Assembly (NCBI GenBank): GCA_011032825.1
Contig: JAADJZ010000016.1
Coordinates: 124,001 to 188,000 of the forward strand
Length of the DNA: 64,000 bases
DNA from: Massariosphaeria phaeospora
Lineage: Eukaryota > Ascomycota > Dothideomycetes > Pleosporales
Direction of reading: 5' to 3'
Below are positions 31,313 to 42,276 of this stretch, piece after piece (within the stretch, counting starts at the first letter, position 1; every line of letters begins with the position of its first letter). The notes under the pieces were generated by a model. That model saw only the letters and a list, made by a program, of their open reading frames with translations, had not been told where the DNA came from and searched no databases. The position numbers and the translations under genes are program-made.

Positions 31313-33265
31313 ATGTCCTCAGTAGCACCTCCTAGGCGCTTTGAGGTTGAGCCATTGGAGACAACTGCTAGCATGTCAGAAGGTCAGTCTCAGGAACAAA
31401 TTGGAAGCTCGAAACCTCCGCGTACATTCCCCGTCGAACCAGTCGAAACCTCTACCACCAACCATCGTAAACTCGTGCCTGAGCCCACCGAGACTGCTCC
31501 AAAGATGAGGCGTCGGTTTTCCCCTCAGCTGGTAGGAACCTCCGGGAGGAACAGTCGCGAGAAGTTTGCAGAAGAGTGGGCAACTGAGACGACAAAGAGT
31601 AGCAACCACAGGGAAGGAAAGGGCAAGGAGACAGGATCAGGCAGACGTTCAGCCCGCAGATTTGCACCCTTGCTTATAGAGACCGCCAGACGATCCCGCA
31701 AATCGGGCGACTCGGCTCCGGTTGTCCTACCTTCCGATAAAACAGAGGCCACTCCCGCGAAGAGCGCGCGACATCGTAAGACGGCGCATTTCGAACCTAT
31801 ACCCCCTCCACCGGATAACACGCCAACTACCAACGTCACCCAGAATCCCCTTTTCCTGGAGATCCAACGTGCGACATCTCCTCAGGCTGGACGACGACCC
31901 ATGCTTCGGAAGGGCCCCCGTTGTCACTCATTCAGAGTCCCAGAGCTTGACCCAATAACTTCTTCTGAGTCAGAAGCGTCGAATCCTCCTTCGCCACTAT
32001 CGTCACGGTTAACCACCACCAACAACTCGTGCATGTACAAAGAAGCCACACGCATGCGAGAGAGTGTTGATGAGCGTTTCTCTGGTTATCTTCTCGAGTT
32101 GGCCGCGCGTGCTGCTGAGAAACAATTACGTGAACAAGCTATGGCCGCATACCCAAATGACGATCATCACGAACAGGTAGATCATTTCATAGGCAGAGAT
32201 TCTGATGATGAACCATCGCATACTGAGCCACGTAGCCAGCGAAGTCCTTTCAACCAGGTAAACTGGGATCTACTTGCCATGCAAGAGCATCAAAAGAAAC
32301 TTGAACTGCAACAGGAATTGAAACAGCAAAGGAATAAGCCTCGGGAAGTTGTAACAAACAAGCCTGCCACTTCTGCATACAGCCCTTGGGGAAACCCGAT
32401 CGGGAATACTAAACCCACTGCTCCTCGCAACGGCGGAGGAGGGCCGGAGAAGGACGCCGAATTGACTCAGATGAGGAAGGGTGCCCGCCCTCCCATGCTT
32501 GGCTCTAACATCAAGTTCCCACGGTGCCCGTCTCCGGAGCCTGCTCGCTTTGACCCTACTCAGGGATGCGACGCTGTCAGAATTGCAATGTGTTACCTTA
32601 GCGAGCAAAGCCAAGTGGCAGAAAAAGGAGAAAGTCTTTGGTGCGGCCTCGGAGATAACAAACACGCTAGTAGAGTGCCTTCACTTTGGTCTTCAAGTAG
32701 CCGGTCTCCAAGCCCTGGTGGTCTTTGGGCAGGCAGCTGTGTTAACTCAGGTCACACGCCGCCAAGAGGACCTACAGGTCTTCTTACTCCGCAAGTCGAG
32801 ATTGAGAATCTGATCAAGACACCCTGTCCTACGCCCGCCAAGAGTCCGTTACCGCCCACGCCACCGGCGTCCAATACCGACTTTGCCTGTATCGATGAGA
32901 AGCTAACTGCTGAGCTCTCGATGGAGGAAGAGTTTGGCGACGACTTCGTGACCCAAGTGTACAACTACCTATCGCTTGGATACCCATCAATGGCGTGGCC
33001 ATTCGATGCCGAGTTGTCTAAGATCTCTCAGATATCCATAGCGGAGTTACGGCAAGACGATCACCTTGCCAGGACCAGAGGGTATATACGGCTGGGCCAG
33101 GATGGGAACTTGGCAGACGCTGAGATCACCGAAGAATCCTGTATGCGATGGCGTGCATTGCGCACTTACATTCGCGTCTGGGCGAAACAGCATCCGGGAA
33201 TGACTGGCGAAAAGCTGGCGGGTGGTATGGGTACGGCGGTAAGGAGAGGGAGCTGGGCGATATGA
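31313..33265 (+). CDS. orphan protein with repeated N-terminal R-x-F-x(5)-E-T motif
   Basis: A single frame of 650 residues with a good start (ACCATGTCC). The first ~125 residues carry a motif that recurs five times: RRFEVEPLET (8-17), RTFPVEPVET (37-46), RKLVPEPTET (52-61), RRFSPQLVGT (67-76) and RRFAPLLIET (115-124). A related HFEPIPPP follows at ~165. Such regularly spaced short linear motifs in disordered sequence usually bind a partner in several copies. The middle is Ser/Pro/Arg/Gln-rich. The C-terminal ~120 residues (from about FGDDFVTQVYNYLSLGYPSM to the end) are Trp/Tyr/Leu-rich and likely folded. No signal peptide, membrane helix or known domain was recognised, and function is unknown. 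Confidence 0.7.
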   Translation: MSSVAPPRRFEVEPLETTASMSEGQSQEQIGSSKPPRTFPVEPVETSTTNHRKLVPEPTETAPKMRRRFSPQLVGTSGRNSREKFAEEWATETTKSSNHREGKGKETGSGRRSARRFAPLLIETARRSRKSGDSAPVVLPSDKTEATPAKSARHRKTAHFEPIPPPPDNTPTTNVTQNPLFLEIQRATSPQAGRRPMLRKGPRCHSFRVPELDPITSSESEASNPPSPLSSRLTTTNNSCMYKEATRMRESVDERFSGYLLELAARAAEKQLREQAMAAYPNDDHHEQVDHFIGRDSDDEPSHTEPRSQRSPFNQVNWDLLAMQEHQKKLELQQELKQQRNKPREVVTNKPATSAYSPWGNPIGNTKPTAPRNGGGGPEKDAELTQMRKGARPPMLGSNIKFPRCPSPEPARFDPTQGCDAVRIAMCYLSEQSQVAEKGESLWCGLGDNKHASRVPSLWSSSSRSPSPGGLWAGSCVNSGHTPPRGPTGLLTPQVEIENLIKTPCPTPAKSPLPPTPPASNTDFACIDEKLTAELSMEEEFGDDFVTQVYNYLSLGYPSMAWPFDAELSKISQISIAELRQDDHLARTRGYIRLGQDGNLADAEITEESCMRWRALRTYIRVWAKQHPGMTGEKLAGGMGTAVRRGSWAI

Positions 33266-36143
33266 TTTACTGTTGTTTGTGGCTTTTGCTTTTTTTCTCC
33301 GCGTCGTCGTGATTATCTTAGCGTGTCATTCAGCATTTGTCTCTTTTCGATATACATTCAGTTTTCCCTTTCGTCTGTGTTCTTCAATGCTTCTTTTACT
33401 GCACACTGTTGTTGACCTTGGTGCTGGTGGCTACCACCTTTCTACCTAGGTGTACTGCGGCATTGCCCGATCGTAAATACTGAGTGAATTGTTTTGTACG
33501 ATTGGTCTGGGTTAAATAGATGGCTTCATGCCCTTCATACTTGATACTACTCTTGTGTGTGTTGCAAACCTACGGGCGTGGCGCAGTCACTAGCCTGCGA
33601 ATGTAGATGTTGAGACAGTTCGGTAGCAAGTTGGGGGGTTTGATACGTGCAAAACGGGGAAGTTTGGTGGGTAACAAAGAGAGAGGGTTCCGTCGAAAGA
33701 AGGGGCCAGCAGAACTGGCGACTGACGCAACGGTTCGAATATAGACGCGCATGTTGAGTCGAGCAGCGTGGAAGCACAGAGGAGGAGTTTGGATGTGAGT
33801 AAGCGTTGTACGTACTCCAAGCGGCGTTGGAAGATGTCTAAAGAAGGTACAGTCGCAGGAAGTCCTCCTCGTCCAAATCGAGGGACCGGAGAGGGCGAGG
33901 TGGTGTCGTTGGACTCTAGAGTGAGTAAAGCCTGACGGCCTGTCGTAGGGTTGTATTCAGTTGAGCATTTTCAGGTTTGTCCTGGGCTATCTACGTCTAC
34001 TTGGCTAGGTCTTTTGCGGATTGGCATCGGTTGGGGCAAGCAACCTGATAGTCGACGGTGGAGCAGGCCGCAGATCAGATTAGATCAGATCATGTCCTCG
34101 CCGGCATCGGAACAGCATGTTGGACTGGGCTACGCGGAGTGACGCTCTCCGTCTCTCCCTACATGCTGTGATCTGGCCGGACATTGCCGATCGTATTCCG
34201 CTGTGGAAACAAGGTCACTGTGCGATGTACCTTTGTCCAGCATTGAGGGAACCGGCCGGTACGCTCACGAGTTTCCTTCCTAATGCGGCGTTCAGTCTTT
34301 GCAGATCGGTCTCTCTTGGCGCGCAACGTGGTGTCGAGGTGCACTCAAAACCATGCGTGGACCCCTCCCCATTGTCGTTTTGCATCGTCGTGGCTGCGGG
34401 GCCTGAATAAGCGGGTGCGGGACGTTGGGGTTCCACATGTCGGTTTGGAGGGTGGACCTGGGACTATTCTTCCAACTAACTATTGCCCAAGTCAGTATGC
34501 TGCTCGTAGTGTGCTCCAACTTGACCGTCTCGTGCGAGATCATGGTTTTGTCCCGTGGTGGTCGCCTTAAGGTCTCTGGAGAATTTTGCCTATAACGATT
34601 GGGCCAGTGACGTGCTCTGCACGATGATGGTACGCTACTCCGATACCGGCCATAGAAGCTTGAGTGCAAAGTTCTCAAGTTCGCTAGGCATTGGTGGTAG
34701 CAGTAGGGGGTAGCATCAAGACTTGCTTTCGACTCTCGTAAGGTCGAAATAGTCATGGATGACTGATTATACTCTGTATACTAGGCGATTCCATACCGCG
34801 TTCTGTTTGCGGGACAGACTTTCCCTCGCCGGCGTTTTGGCAACAGGAACAAGAAGGTAGAGCCAAGAATGGATGTTCTGCGTGCCTCTATTCGGACACT
34901 CCGAGGGTGTCGAAACGGTGGTATGTACTGCAACGGCCCCGCAACCAACTGTTACCCTTTCGGTCACGTCTCACATCAGCAAGACCGTTAGAGGCTAGTA
35001 GACCAACCGCATAGAACGCTATGCACAGGAAACGTAGATCGGCCCACAAAACTCACCTTCTGCTAGCGCAACAAACACGTGCTGAGTGTACCGTGTATTC
35101 TGGCAAGTTTCCCACGGATCAACAAACAACGCTCGTCTGAAGTATGTGACATCGAATGTAGGTTACTCCCCACTTAATCCATCGATTTCATGCGCAGGAC
35201 TTGAGGGTCGCACCTTTGGTTCTCTCTCGCCACTTCTTGCTCTTAGGCTTAGAAAGGACGTAGGTCTTGATAGAAGTTGGATGTACTAAGAGTTGCTATT
35301 GCAAACCCCAGATACAGAAGGGAGACTAATGAACTTCAGACCATGAATGTGGGAATAATATCACCGAGTCCACGCGGTATCTGGCACTAATTCGCGTGCT
35401 AGGAATGCGGCTCAGGTGCCCCTACCGCTTTGTGGGGTTCTGTAGACGTCAAGCTAGGGCGAAGTAGTCTTACGGGCGGGCTGAGCTCGCAGATCTCGTG
35501 GTCGTGCGAGAGGCTTGTTGACTCCGCGTCCATGACTCCTGTAGACCTGAGACTCGAGCGGGAAACGGGTTGCGGACATCAAGGTAGAGCACACTGCTTC
35601 TAGAGTTCGACCTCAACTAGTAGATGAGAGCACTCTACTAGAGATAGAGGCTCGCTATCGTCGGGCATCCGTTCAGTGCCTGCCGCTTTTCTTCGTCCAC
35701 GTGTTCGTAGTAGGAGATATTGTTACTTTCTGTTGGAGTGTTAATGAGCGTTTTTGAGAACTGTGACGTATGTATACGCAGGTCGGATGCACCAAGCAAT
35801 CGGAATCAGTGGACCAGTCGTGGGATCCTACATCACTCCAGCCTCCCACTCCTCCAGGTGTTCAGGTGTCTTGACTAGTGGATGTACATCATCGTCACCA
35901 ACATACCTGCCGTATAGACACGGCCCATGCATGGCCTGCAATTAAGAGGGAACTGGGAACGCAGTGAGCTTCTGAGCAGCAAAGACCGCGAGATGGTGTA
36001 TAAAAGGCAGGCCGAATGCCACTACAATATCATCACTCACTCACCATCAGTTTCCCACTCTTCTCTAGGATTATCAGATCAACAGTCATCTCCAATTCTG
36101 CACTCATAGCCAATACCGGTTTCGTCCATTCTACTCTTTCACT
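33266..36143. other. long gene-free region
   Basis: 2.9 kb between the orphan gene and the secreted-protein gene. No supported gene is present; the longest frames (97 and 154 codons near 34.1-34.8 kb) overlap on opposite strands and show no domain. An 8-bp inverted repeat (CTAGTAGA at 35617-35624, TCTACTAG at 35634-35641) was noted. The right end is the promoter of the secreted protein. Confidence 0.5.
35999..36005 (+). promoter_or_regulatory. TATA box of the secreted Cys-rich protein gene
   Basis: TATAAAA lies 138 bp before the start codon at 36144. The intervening sequence is rich in TCACTCACCATC-like pyrimidine stretches, a normal arrangement for a highly inducible fungal promoter. Confidence 0.6.
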
Positions 36144-36795
36144 ATGAAGTACTTCTTCACTGTCGCTAACATCTCCCTCCTGATGTCCGCCATCGCGGCA
36201 TCTCCCTTGGAGTTGACATCTCCTAACCCTGCCAAACGGCAAACCAACGCCTGCGGTGTGTGGAGCCCGACAACGCCGGAACGTGTGGGCGATGGAGCTC
36301 CCTCTTACAAAACTCTCAATATCCAGCTGAGCGTAAGTGTCGATGAAATGCCATTTCTGCCTCAATCTGACGTGTGTAGGCACCTCTCAGCTGCGCTTCG
36401 AACCATGAGTGCGCCGTTGGCTATGGTAGCTACGAATCCGTTACCATCCAGGCTGAGGTTTCAGGAGGCAAGGGCTGGATCGATGGCGGTTTCTCGGTGT
36501 CCAAGACCTGGGAGACTGGCAATAACTACGAATGCGGTGGAGTGTCAGGAGAAACTATTTGCGTCATGCAGGAGATTCCGTTTACCGAAGTAAGTTCACC
36601 ATCAAAGTCTCAGAGACCCGCGTATTCTAACATGTCCCGAAGTACAATGCTCAAGGAGGCGTTTACAACGCGTGCACCCGCGAATTCAGGGGCGATAAAA
36701 AGATTTACAGAATTTCTAGCCCGAACAAATCGGGCCAGAAGTTTTTCTGCAAGAATGATGGCTGCGTCGACAAGGGCACCAAGACCTGGGTTTGA
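36144..36795 (+). CDS. small secreted cysteine-rich protein (effector-like)
   Basis: Three exons, 36144-36332, 36380-36589 and 36643-36795, with introns of 47 and 53 bp, give 183 residues. The N-terminus is a signal peptide (hydrophobic run YFFTVANISLLMSAIAA). A short pro-region ending in Lys-Arg follows (PNPAKR at about residue 31), a probable Kex2 site. The mature chain of ~150 residues contains eight cysteines, enough for four disulphides, and is Gly/Tyr/Ser-rich with a β-like core around GYGSYESVTIQAEVSGGKGW. The C-terminal part has FFCKNDGCVDKG. Both introns interrupt in phase 0. The size, processing site, even cysteine count and TATA-driven promoter in a gene-poor neighbourhood fit a secreted effector, antimicrobial or lectin-like protein. 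I do not recognise the family and infer no activity. Confidence 0.82.
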
Positions 36796-37031
36796 GGAAT
36801 TTCACCAAGCTAGGATACACTGTCCGTAGGGGTAAATTGCATGAGATGTACGCGAGTGTTGATACTTACTTCGTACTCTGCACCTCTGCACCTCTTATTT
36901 GGTTCGATTTCTGTCTTTGAGCTGCGATCGCAGTTAAGCAATACAATTGATATGATAATTCCATTCGAAAGCAGTTGCACGTGGTTGCACTTACCAATGC
37001 GGGTGAGGTTAACAGATCGCCCGCGTTCGCT

Positions 37032-37760
37032 CTACTCCTTTTTGCCGGCAGTGTTCAGATCCCAGTCATTGAGATATCCAGCGCCAGCCTGTGGTTGTAT
37101 CAAAGACCGTCCCCTTAGGAGTGCAAATCCACTTACACACAAGTACGTAGCGAAGCTGAGCCAGCCCAGGTATGGGACGAGTAGCCATCCACATACCGGA
37201 TCGACTTGACCCCAAACGTAAGCCAGATATCCTGTGACTCCAGACAAGGCGACGATGTCAGCTGTGGCTGCAATCGGCCTACGGAGTCCAAAGAAGAGAG
37301 GCGTCCAGATGAAGTTCAGGGCAAGCTGGATGGTGTACAACGTAGCTCCTTGCTAGCATATTGTTAGTTCGATACGATTTCAATTCAGAAATTCTATGCA
37401 TCTAGCACGGACTTTTGCTAGTCTGACCATTCGAGGATCAAACGAGGAAGTGCCGGTCGTCCAGGCTCGGTAGGCCGTGTAGCCCATGGTGAGGTAGAGA
37501 GAAGTCCAGACGGGTCCGAAGAGCCATGCAGGTGGATGCAACGGGGGCTGTTTGGTTGCTCGATACTGCCTCTGGCTCTCCTTGGTGGCTGTTCAAGGGT
37601 CAGCTGGTGTGCAGCTGTGGGAGGACAGTCCAGTCGGGCAGAACGCACGACTGATAGAGTAGCCAATAGCAGTCCCACATACTACAGGGAGAAGGATCGA
37701 GACAGCCGGCTGCTCGAAGACGAACGCCGGCAGAGTCAGGGAGGGGATGTAGGTGGTCAT
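37032..37760 (-). CDS. TspO/MBR family translocator protein
   Basis: Four exons, 37649-37760, 37413-37588, 37137-37352 and 37032-37088, give 186 residues, typical for the family. Five hydrophobic segments are present. The hallmarks are KQPPLHPPAWLFGPVWTSLY with TMGYTAYRAW after helix 2, then YTIQLALNFIWTPLFFG, and finally WLSFATYLCAGAGYLNDW across the last intron. TspO proteins are five-helix membrane proteins that bind porphyrins, sterols and benzodiazepine-type ligands; fungal members are usually assigned to mitochondria or the ER. The donor of intron 1 was set at GTGCGT, giving SISPTKES at the junction. The donor of intron 2 (GTCCGT) is weak, and an alternative pairing would change two residues (KQGAT to KVRAT). 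Confidence 0.9.
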
Positions 37761-38551
37761 GGCGGAGACGGCTCTGGGTCAAGAGGCTGTTTTCTAGATT
37801 GACTGGTGTGTAGATGCAGTCTTGGAAGGGTAGATGCAATATTTCCTAGCTTGGCACCTTGGTTGTCGGCAGCCCGCCCTCCGGTCCGCCACCGTGCACG
37901 TGCGACGCGTCCGCGCGACCCCGCCTAGTCCCGTTCGGGCTAGCTGAAACTCGTCGGGCAGGCTCGACTCTCCTGCCGCAGCTCAGCCGCCGGCCGCCGT
38001 GACGCTTCCTCCCTCAACCACCTGGCACCTATTCTTTTGCCCCGGGAATTCAAGCACATCGTGAGTGCGCCTCTTCTTGTCGTCAGTCCCCTTGTTCGTT
38101 GCGCACCCTCTACCCCCTTGTTCCGCTATCTCGTTAGCTGCTGTCACCTTTGTCCGCGGCCCTCTGGGACCGCGTGCCTTCGAGCTACCTCACTCACCTC
38201 ACTCTCCAACTTCCTTTCTTACGGGGCTGCTCCGCTTGCTTCAATCGCATCGGGCGCCGCCGGCTTCTTGTTGAATTATTTGCCCCCGACTTCCTGCGTG
38301 TTGTCGTCGCCCTGTTGTTTTCTCGTCGTCACTTCGCTCATCTATTTGTTCTTGTACTCTCTAACACGAGGCCGCCATGGCAAACAGCTCCTCGATTCGA
38401 TTGTCTCTTCAGTACCACTCCTGCGACCCCCCGGGGTGATTGCGCACTTCTGCAATCGATCTTCCAGCCTTTACAGTGCATGGTGAATCCATCACATTGC
38501 ACCCTCTTTGCCTAAAGCTCGTCAACCTCCAGCCGGTCGGGTTACTGAAAG
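37761..38551. other. divergent promoter region, TspO / ARS2
   Basis: GC-rich (including TGCACGTGCGAC near 37895) and then C/T-rich for several hundred bases towards ARS2, as for a long pyrimidine-rich leader. No gene is seen. Confidence 0.5.
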
Positions 38552-41375
38552 ATGGACTCATATACGTACGTCTGCTCCGTCCATTGGCGCAAAGGGTCAC
38601 ACTCACTCATTTGCAGTGCAAACGAAGATGCAAGGCCACCTGTCGACTCTTACAGGCGGCGCTCCCCAGGTAAGCTTAATCGCCTCTCTTTACGGTCAGC
38701 TGGGGTCCACACGATACCTTCAAGAGACCAGATCTAGAGTCCTGTCTCTCGTCTCCATGCAGCTGTTAATCTGGGTTCAATGATTGCTTGTGTAGCTAAC
38801 TGTGTCTGTAAAGGCTCTGGAGATCGTCGACCTAGGCAGAATCGAGGACGCTCCCGGTCACCTCAGAATATCGACAGATACCAGCCCGATCGCTCGCGCG
38901 ACTTCGATTATCGCGGCCGTGATCCGCATCGTCGTCGATCCTCGCCTGCCCCGATACAGGCTGGCATCGATCGATACGTCCCGGGACAGGAGTACTCCGC
39001 ACCCCAATACACGATTAATCCGCTCCCCAATCCGATGTCGATGGATTCTCAGGTCGGATTCAACTTCTTTGCTGAGTGGTGGCGTTCTGAACAGCAGGTA
39101 AAAGAGGAGAAGGAGCGCGCTAAGAGTGGCGGACGGAAGCCTGTGCTCAAGGGCGAACGTGAAGTACGAGAAGAACGTGGGAAGGAACGTGAGAAGATTC
39201 AAGCTGCATACGATGAATACAAGGAAAAGCTGCAAGTCCAGATGGCGAAGACTTTCGTCGAGAAGCACAAGGGGGACGAGTGGTTCAAAGAGCGGTATGA
39301 TACTGAGTACGTGCAAGTCCTGCGCGAGAAGCTCAAAGGCTATCGCTACGTTATCTACGCTGATTGGGAGCGCCAACTTGACGACGGAGTCTTCGATGAG
39401 TTTACTCTGGAGGGCATCTACAAGAACGAGTCCAACGGTGCAGGCGGCATTGTCGAAAAAGAGGAGGGCGAGACCACTGCAGCCAATGAGGTCTTGGGTG
39501 TAAGTGATCTGTTGCCTTGCAAAGGTGGTGAACTGCGTGATGAAGCCGCTCTCCAACCTACTCTCCTTATCAAGACAATTGCGCCGACCGTGAATCGCGA
39601 AAAGGTGGAAGAGTTCTGTAAAGAGCATCTTGGCGAGGGAGCTGGCGGTTTCAAATGGCTCAGTATGAGCGATCCGAATCCTCTGAAAAAATGTCATCGC
39701 ATTGGCTGGGTGATTCTGCATCCCGGCGAAGAACAGCCAATGGCTATTGATGATCGCGGCGACGGTCGTGACGGGGATGATGAGGAAGGCGCCATCGACG
39801 ACAAGCCCAATACTCAATTGGGAACTGCCCAAAAAGCCCTTGAAGCACTCAATGGGAAGAGTGTTATCGACGAAGCTCGAGGCAACTTTACCTGTCACGT
39901 CGGCGTTCACGAGCCACCCATAGCACCTCGGAAGAAGGCACTCTGGGATCTATTCTCCGCACCGGAGAGAATTGAACGTGACCTGCAGTTGGCCGAACGT
40001 TTGGTCATCAAATTGGACGCTGAACTCAGGCAGAACCATGAAGAAGACTTTGCAGTGGTTGACGGTGTTACTAAAATCGAACAACGAGTTGAAGATCTTC
40101 GCTCGAAAGGATGGCTACAACCTCCAGCCAATGCTCCATCAATTGTCAAACAAGGGAGAGACCCAGCGGATCTCGAAGAGGGAGAAGACGCGGTTATGGA
40201 GGACGAAGACGAAGGACAATCTGATGATGAGGTCGATGACGAAGACCTGCTTGCTAAGAAAAAGAAGCTTGATCTACTTATTGAGTACCTCCGCCGGGTT
40301 TACAGTTTCTGCTTCTTCTGCGTATTCGAGAGCGATTCGATCCACGAGTTGACTCGCAAATGTGCAGGTGGACATCTTAGGCGCCCTCGCTCTAGCCTGA
40401 CCACCGCTGCTAAGGCGACCGCTCGAGCTACCGCCAACTGTGAGCCTTTCCCTTTCAGGAAACAAGAACAACCTCCAGACGCCGAGACGGAGGAGGGTGC
40501 TACCGAGGAAAAGAAGGCGCCTAAACTTAGTAGCAAGAACCAGCAACAGCTCCAGCGTGCCTTCAACTGGGTTAAAACCTACGAGGAAAAACTGCTACAG
40601 CTTCTGGAGCCGGAGAATGTGGACATCAAGAAGCTCGGAGGTAAGCCCTTGGAAGAAGCCGTGGAGGACGATCTGAACAAGTTCGTCAAGCAGGAAGATG
40701 AGTCCAAATGGCGCTGCAAGGTGCCGGAATGCACCAAGCTCTTCAAAGGACAAAACTTTTGGCGCAAGCATGTGGAGAAGCGTCATCCGGAGTGGTACGA
40801 GAAGTTGAGGAAAGATGTAAGTCATTTCACAACTTATACCATGACTCATACTAACCAGCACATAGCTCGAGTTGGTGAACACTTACGTTCTCGACCCTGC
40901 TCACATTGCACCCTCCCGAAGCGACGCGAACAGTAATGGCCATTTCCCCATGGGCAACCTTGCGGCAGTCAATGGTACACCGCGAGGCTTCACTCTTGCA
41001 AACATGCACCCCAGCAATGCGATGTTTGCAGGGTTCAATAGTGCCCAGTCCCTATTCAATGGAGCATTAGGTAACTGGGACCCGGGTTACGGTCACGATG
41101 ATCGGCACCATGCAGGGCCACTGCGGCGAGGCGGACATCGATTCAACAGCCGAAATGCTGGTCCTTACGACAGACAGCAGAGGGATAGCCGCAACCCTCG
41201 TTACAATGGTAACAGTGGGCGTCTGAGTCCTGGCATTCGCGGTGGTCGCAATGGTGGCCCGCGCTTTGGCGACGGTGGTCCAGGTCCCGTCGTGTCCACT
41301 CAAGGTCGTTCTATCAAGAGCTACGAGGATCTAGATGCCGTTGGCAGTGGAGGCAATGGAGAGCTCAACTACTAA
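38552..41375 (+). CDS. ARS2: ARS2/SERRATE family zinc-finger protein (Pir2-like)
   Basis: Four exons, 38552-38565, 38617-38669, 38814-40816 and 40866-41375, give 859 residues. The first coding exon is only 14 nt (MDSY plus two bases). The N-terminus is Arg/Ser/Asp-rich (SYRRRSPGSGDRRPRQNRG). Domain order: the ARS2 N-terminal domain around NFFAEWWRSEQ to HKGDEWFKERYDTEYV (about 110-220); an RNP-like central domain starting at LIKTIAPTVNREKVEEFCKE (with FKWLSMSDPNPLKKCHRIGW); acidic linkers; IEYLRRVYSFCFFC with HELTRKCAGGHLRRP; and a C2H2-type finger, WRCKVPECTKLF then HVEKRHPEW. It ends in a Gly/Arg/Asn-rich tail. ARS2 bridges the nuclear cap-binding complex to RNA 3' processing, decay and small-RNA pathways; fission-yeast Pir2 works with the Mtl1/Red1 RNA-elimination machinery. 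The length fits the family. Intron 2 (144 bp) ends in AAAG, a weak acceptor. Confidence 0.9.
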
Positions 41376-42276
41376 GCTTGCCAAGAGTGGCACGCAGCTC
41401 CCGGGCTGTTGCTGGCCGTGTTATTTCTGTGTACTACATCGGATTCGGGCGCGTTAAGGCTGGCGTTTCGGAGGTACATCTGAGATATGTACTCGAGTTA
41501 AACTCCCACCTGAATGCTCAAGTCGGAGGGATTGCGGATTGCACGCAAAGCAGGGAGGGTTAAATAACTTCATCTCCCTCTGCACCCCTCTGCTTTTAGG
41601 ACGTTTAGGTACACTTTGCAATCACATAAATGGATAAACAGCTCAAAGCTAAAGCAGAACCAGTGATACCCGTGAAAAGCACTCTAACGACATGTTACAA
41701 ACTGTTGATGTGGTCTTTGTGCGAAGGGGCTGGTGCCAAGTTGTGAATGAAGCGGGGGCGGGGTTAGTTCTGGCAAGCAGTAAGCAGTTCCGGTCCAGCA
41801 TCTTTATCCTACAGCCAAGTTTTCTGGTGCCGTCTTACCCTCTACTGCGACTAAGAAAGCATGTTGAGTGGCTTGAGGATTACTTAGCCGCGCCTTCTCT
41901 TGCCGCGAGCCGCCGCCTAGTGGTGTTCTTTGTGCAGGACGCGACGCCTCGTCACCAAAATGGCGCAGCAGCGGGCGTTCAGCCACATGCAGTACGTACT
42001 GACGAACTGACTAGCTGACCGTCACTGCTGCTCTCCATCAGAGCAAGAGGTACTTCGAGCAACGGCAAGACGGCCCGGGTTGACTTCTTGTTCTCGTTTT
42101 CATCAACACACATGCATCTTAGAGCCTCAAGCGCCGCGCAAGCCCCGCCATCGTCATTAGTACGCCTCGACACCACACCACCTTCTACCTCGACGCCGGA
42201 AACGGCTTTATATAATTCTCCACTTTGCGTCTGCATCAACCCTCGGATTTCTGCCCATTAGTCGCGCTTGTTTGGC
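41376..42276. other. intergenic region
   Basis: 3' flank of ARS2 and promoter of the Lec1-like gene. No gene is seen; short frames on both strands overlap. Confidence 0.5.

Noticed and set aside
38858..39910. 350-codon frame antisense to ARS2
   Set aside because: It is a mirror of the ARS2 exon with no domain of its own.
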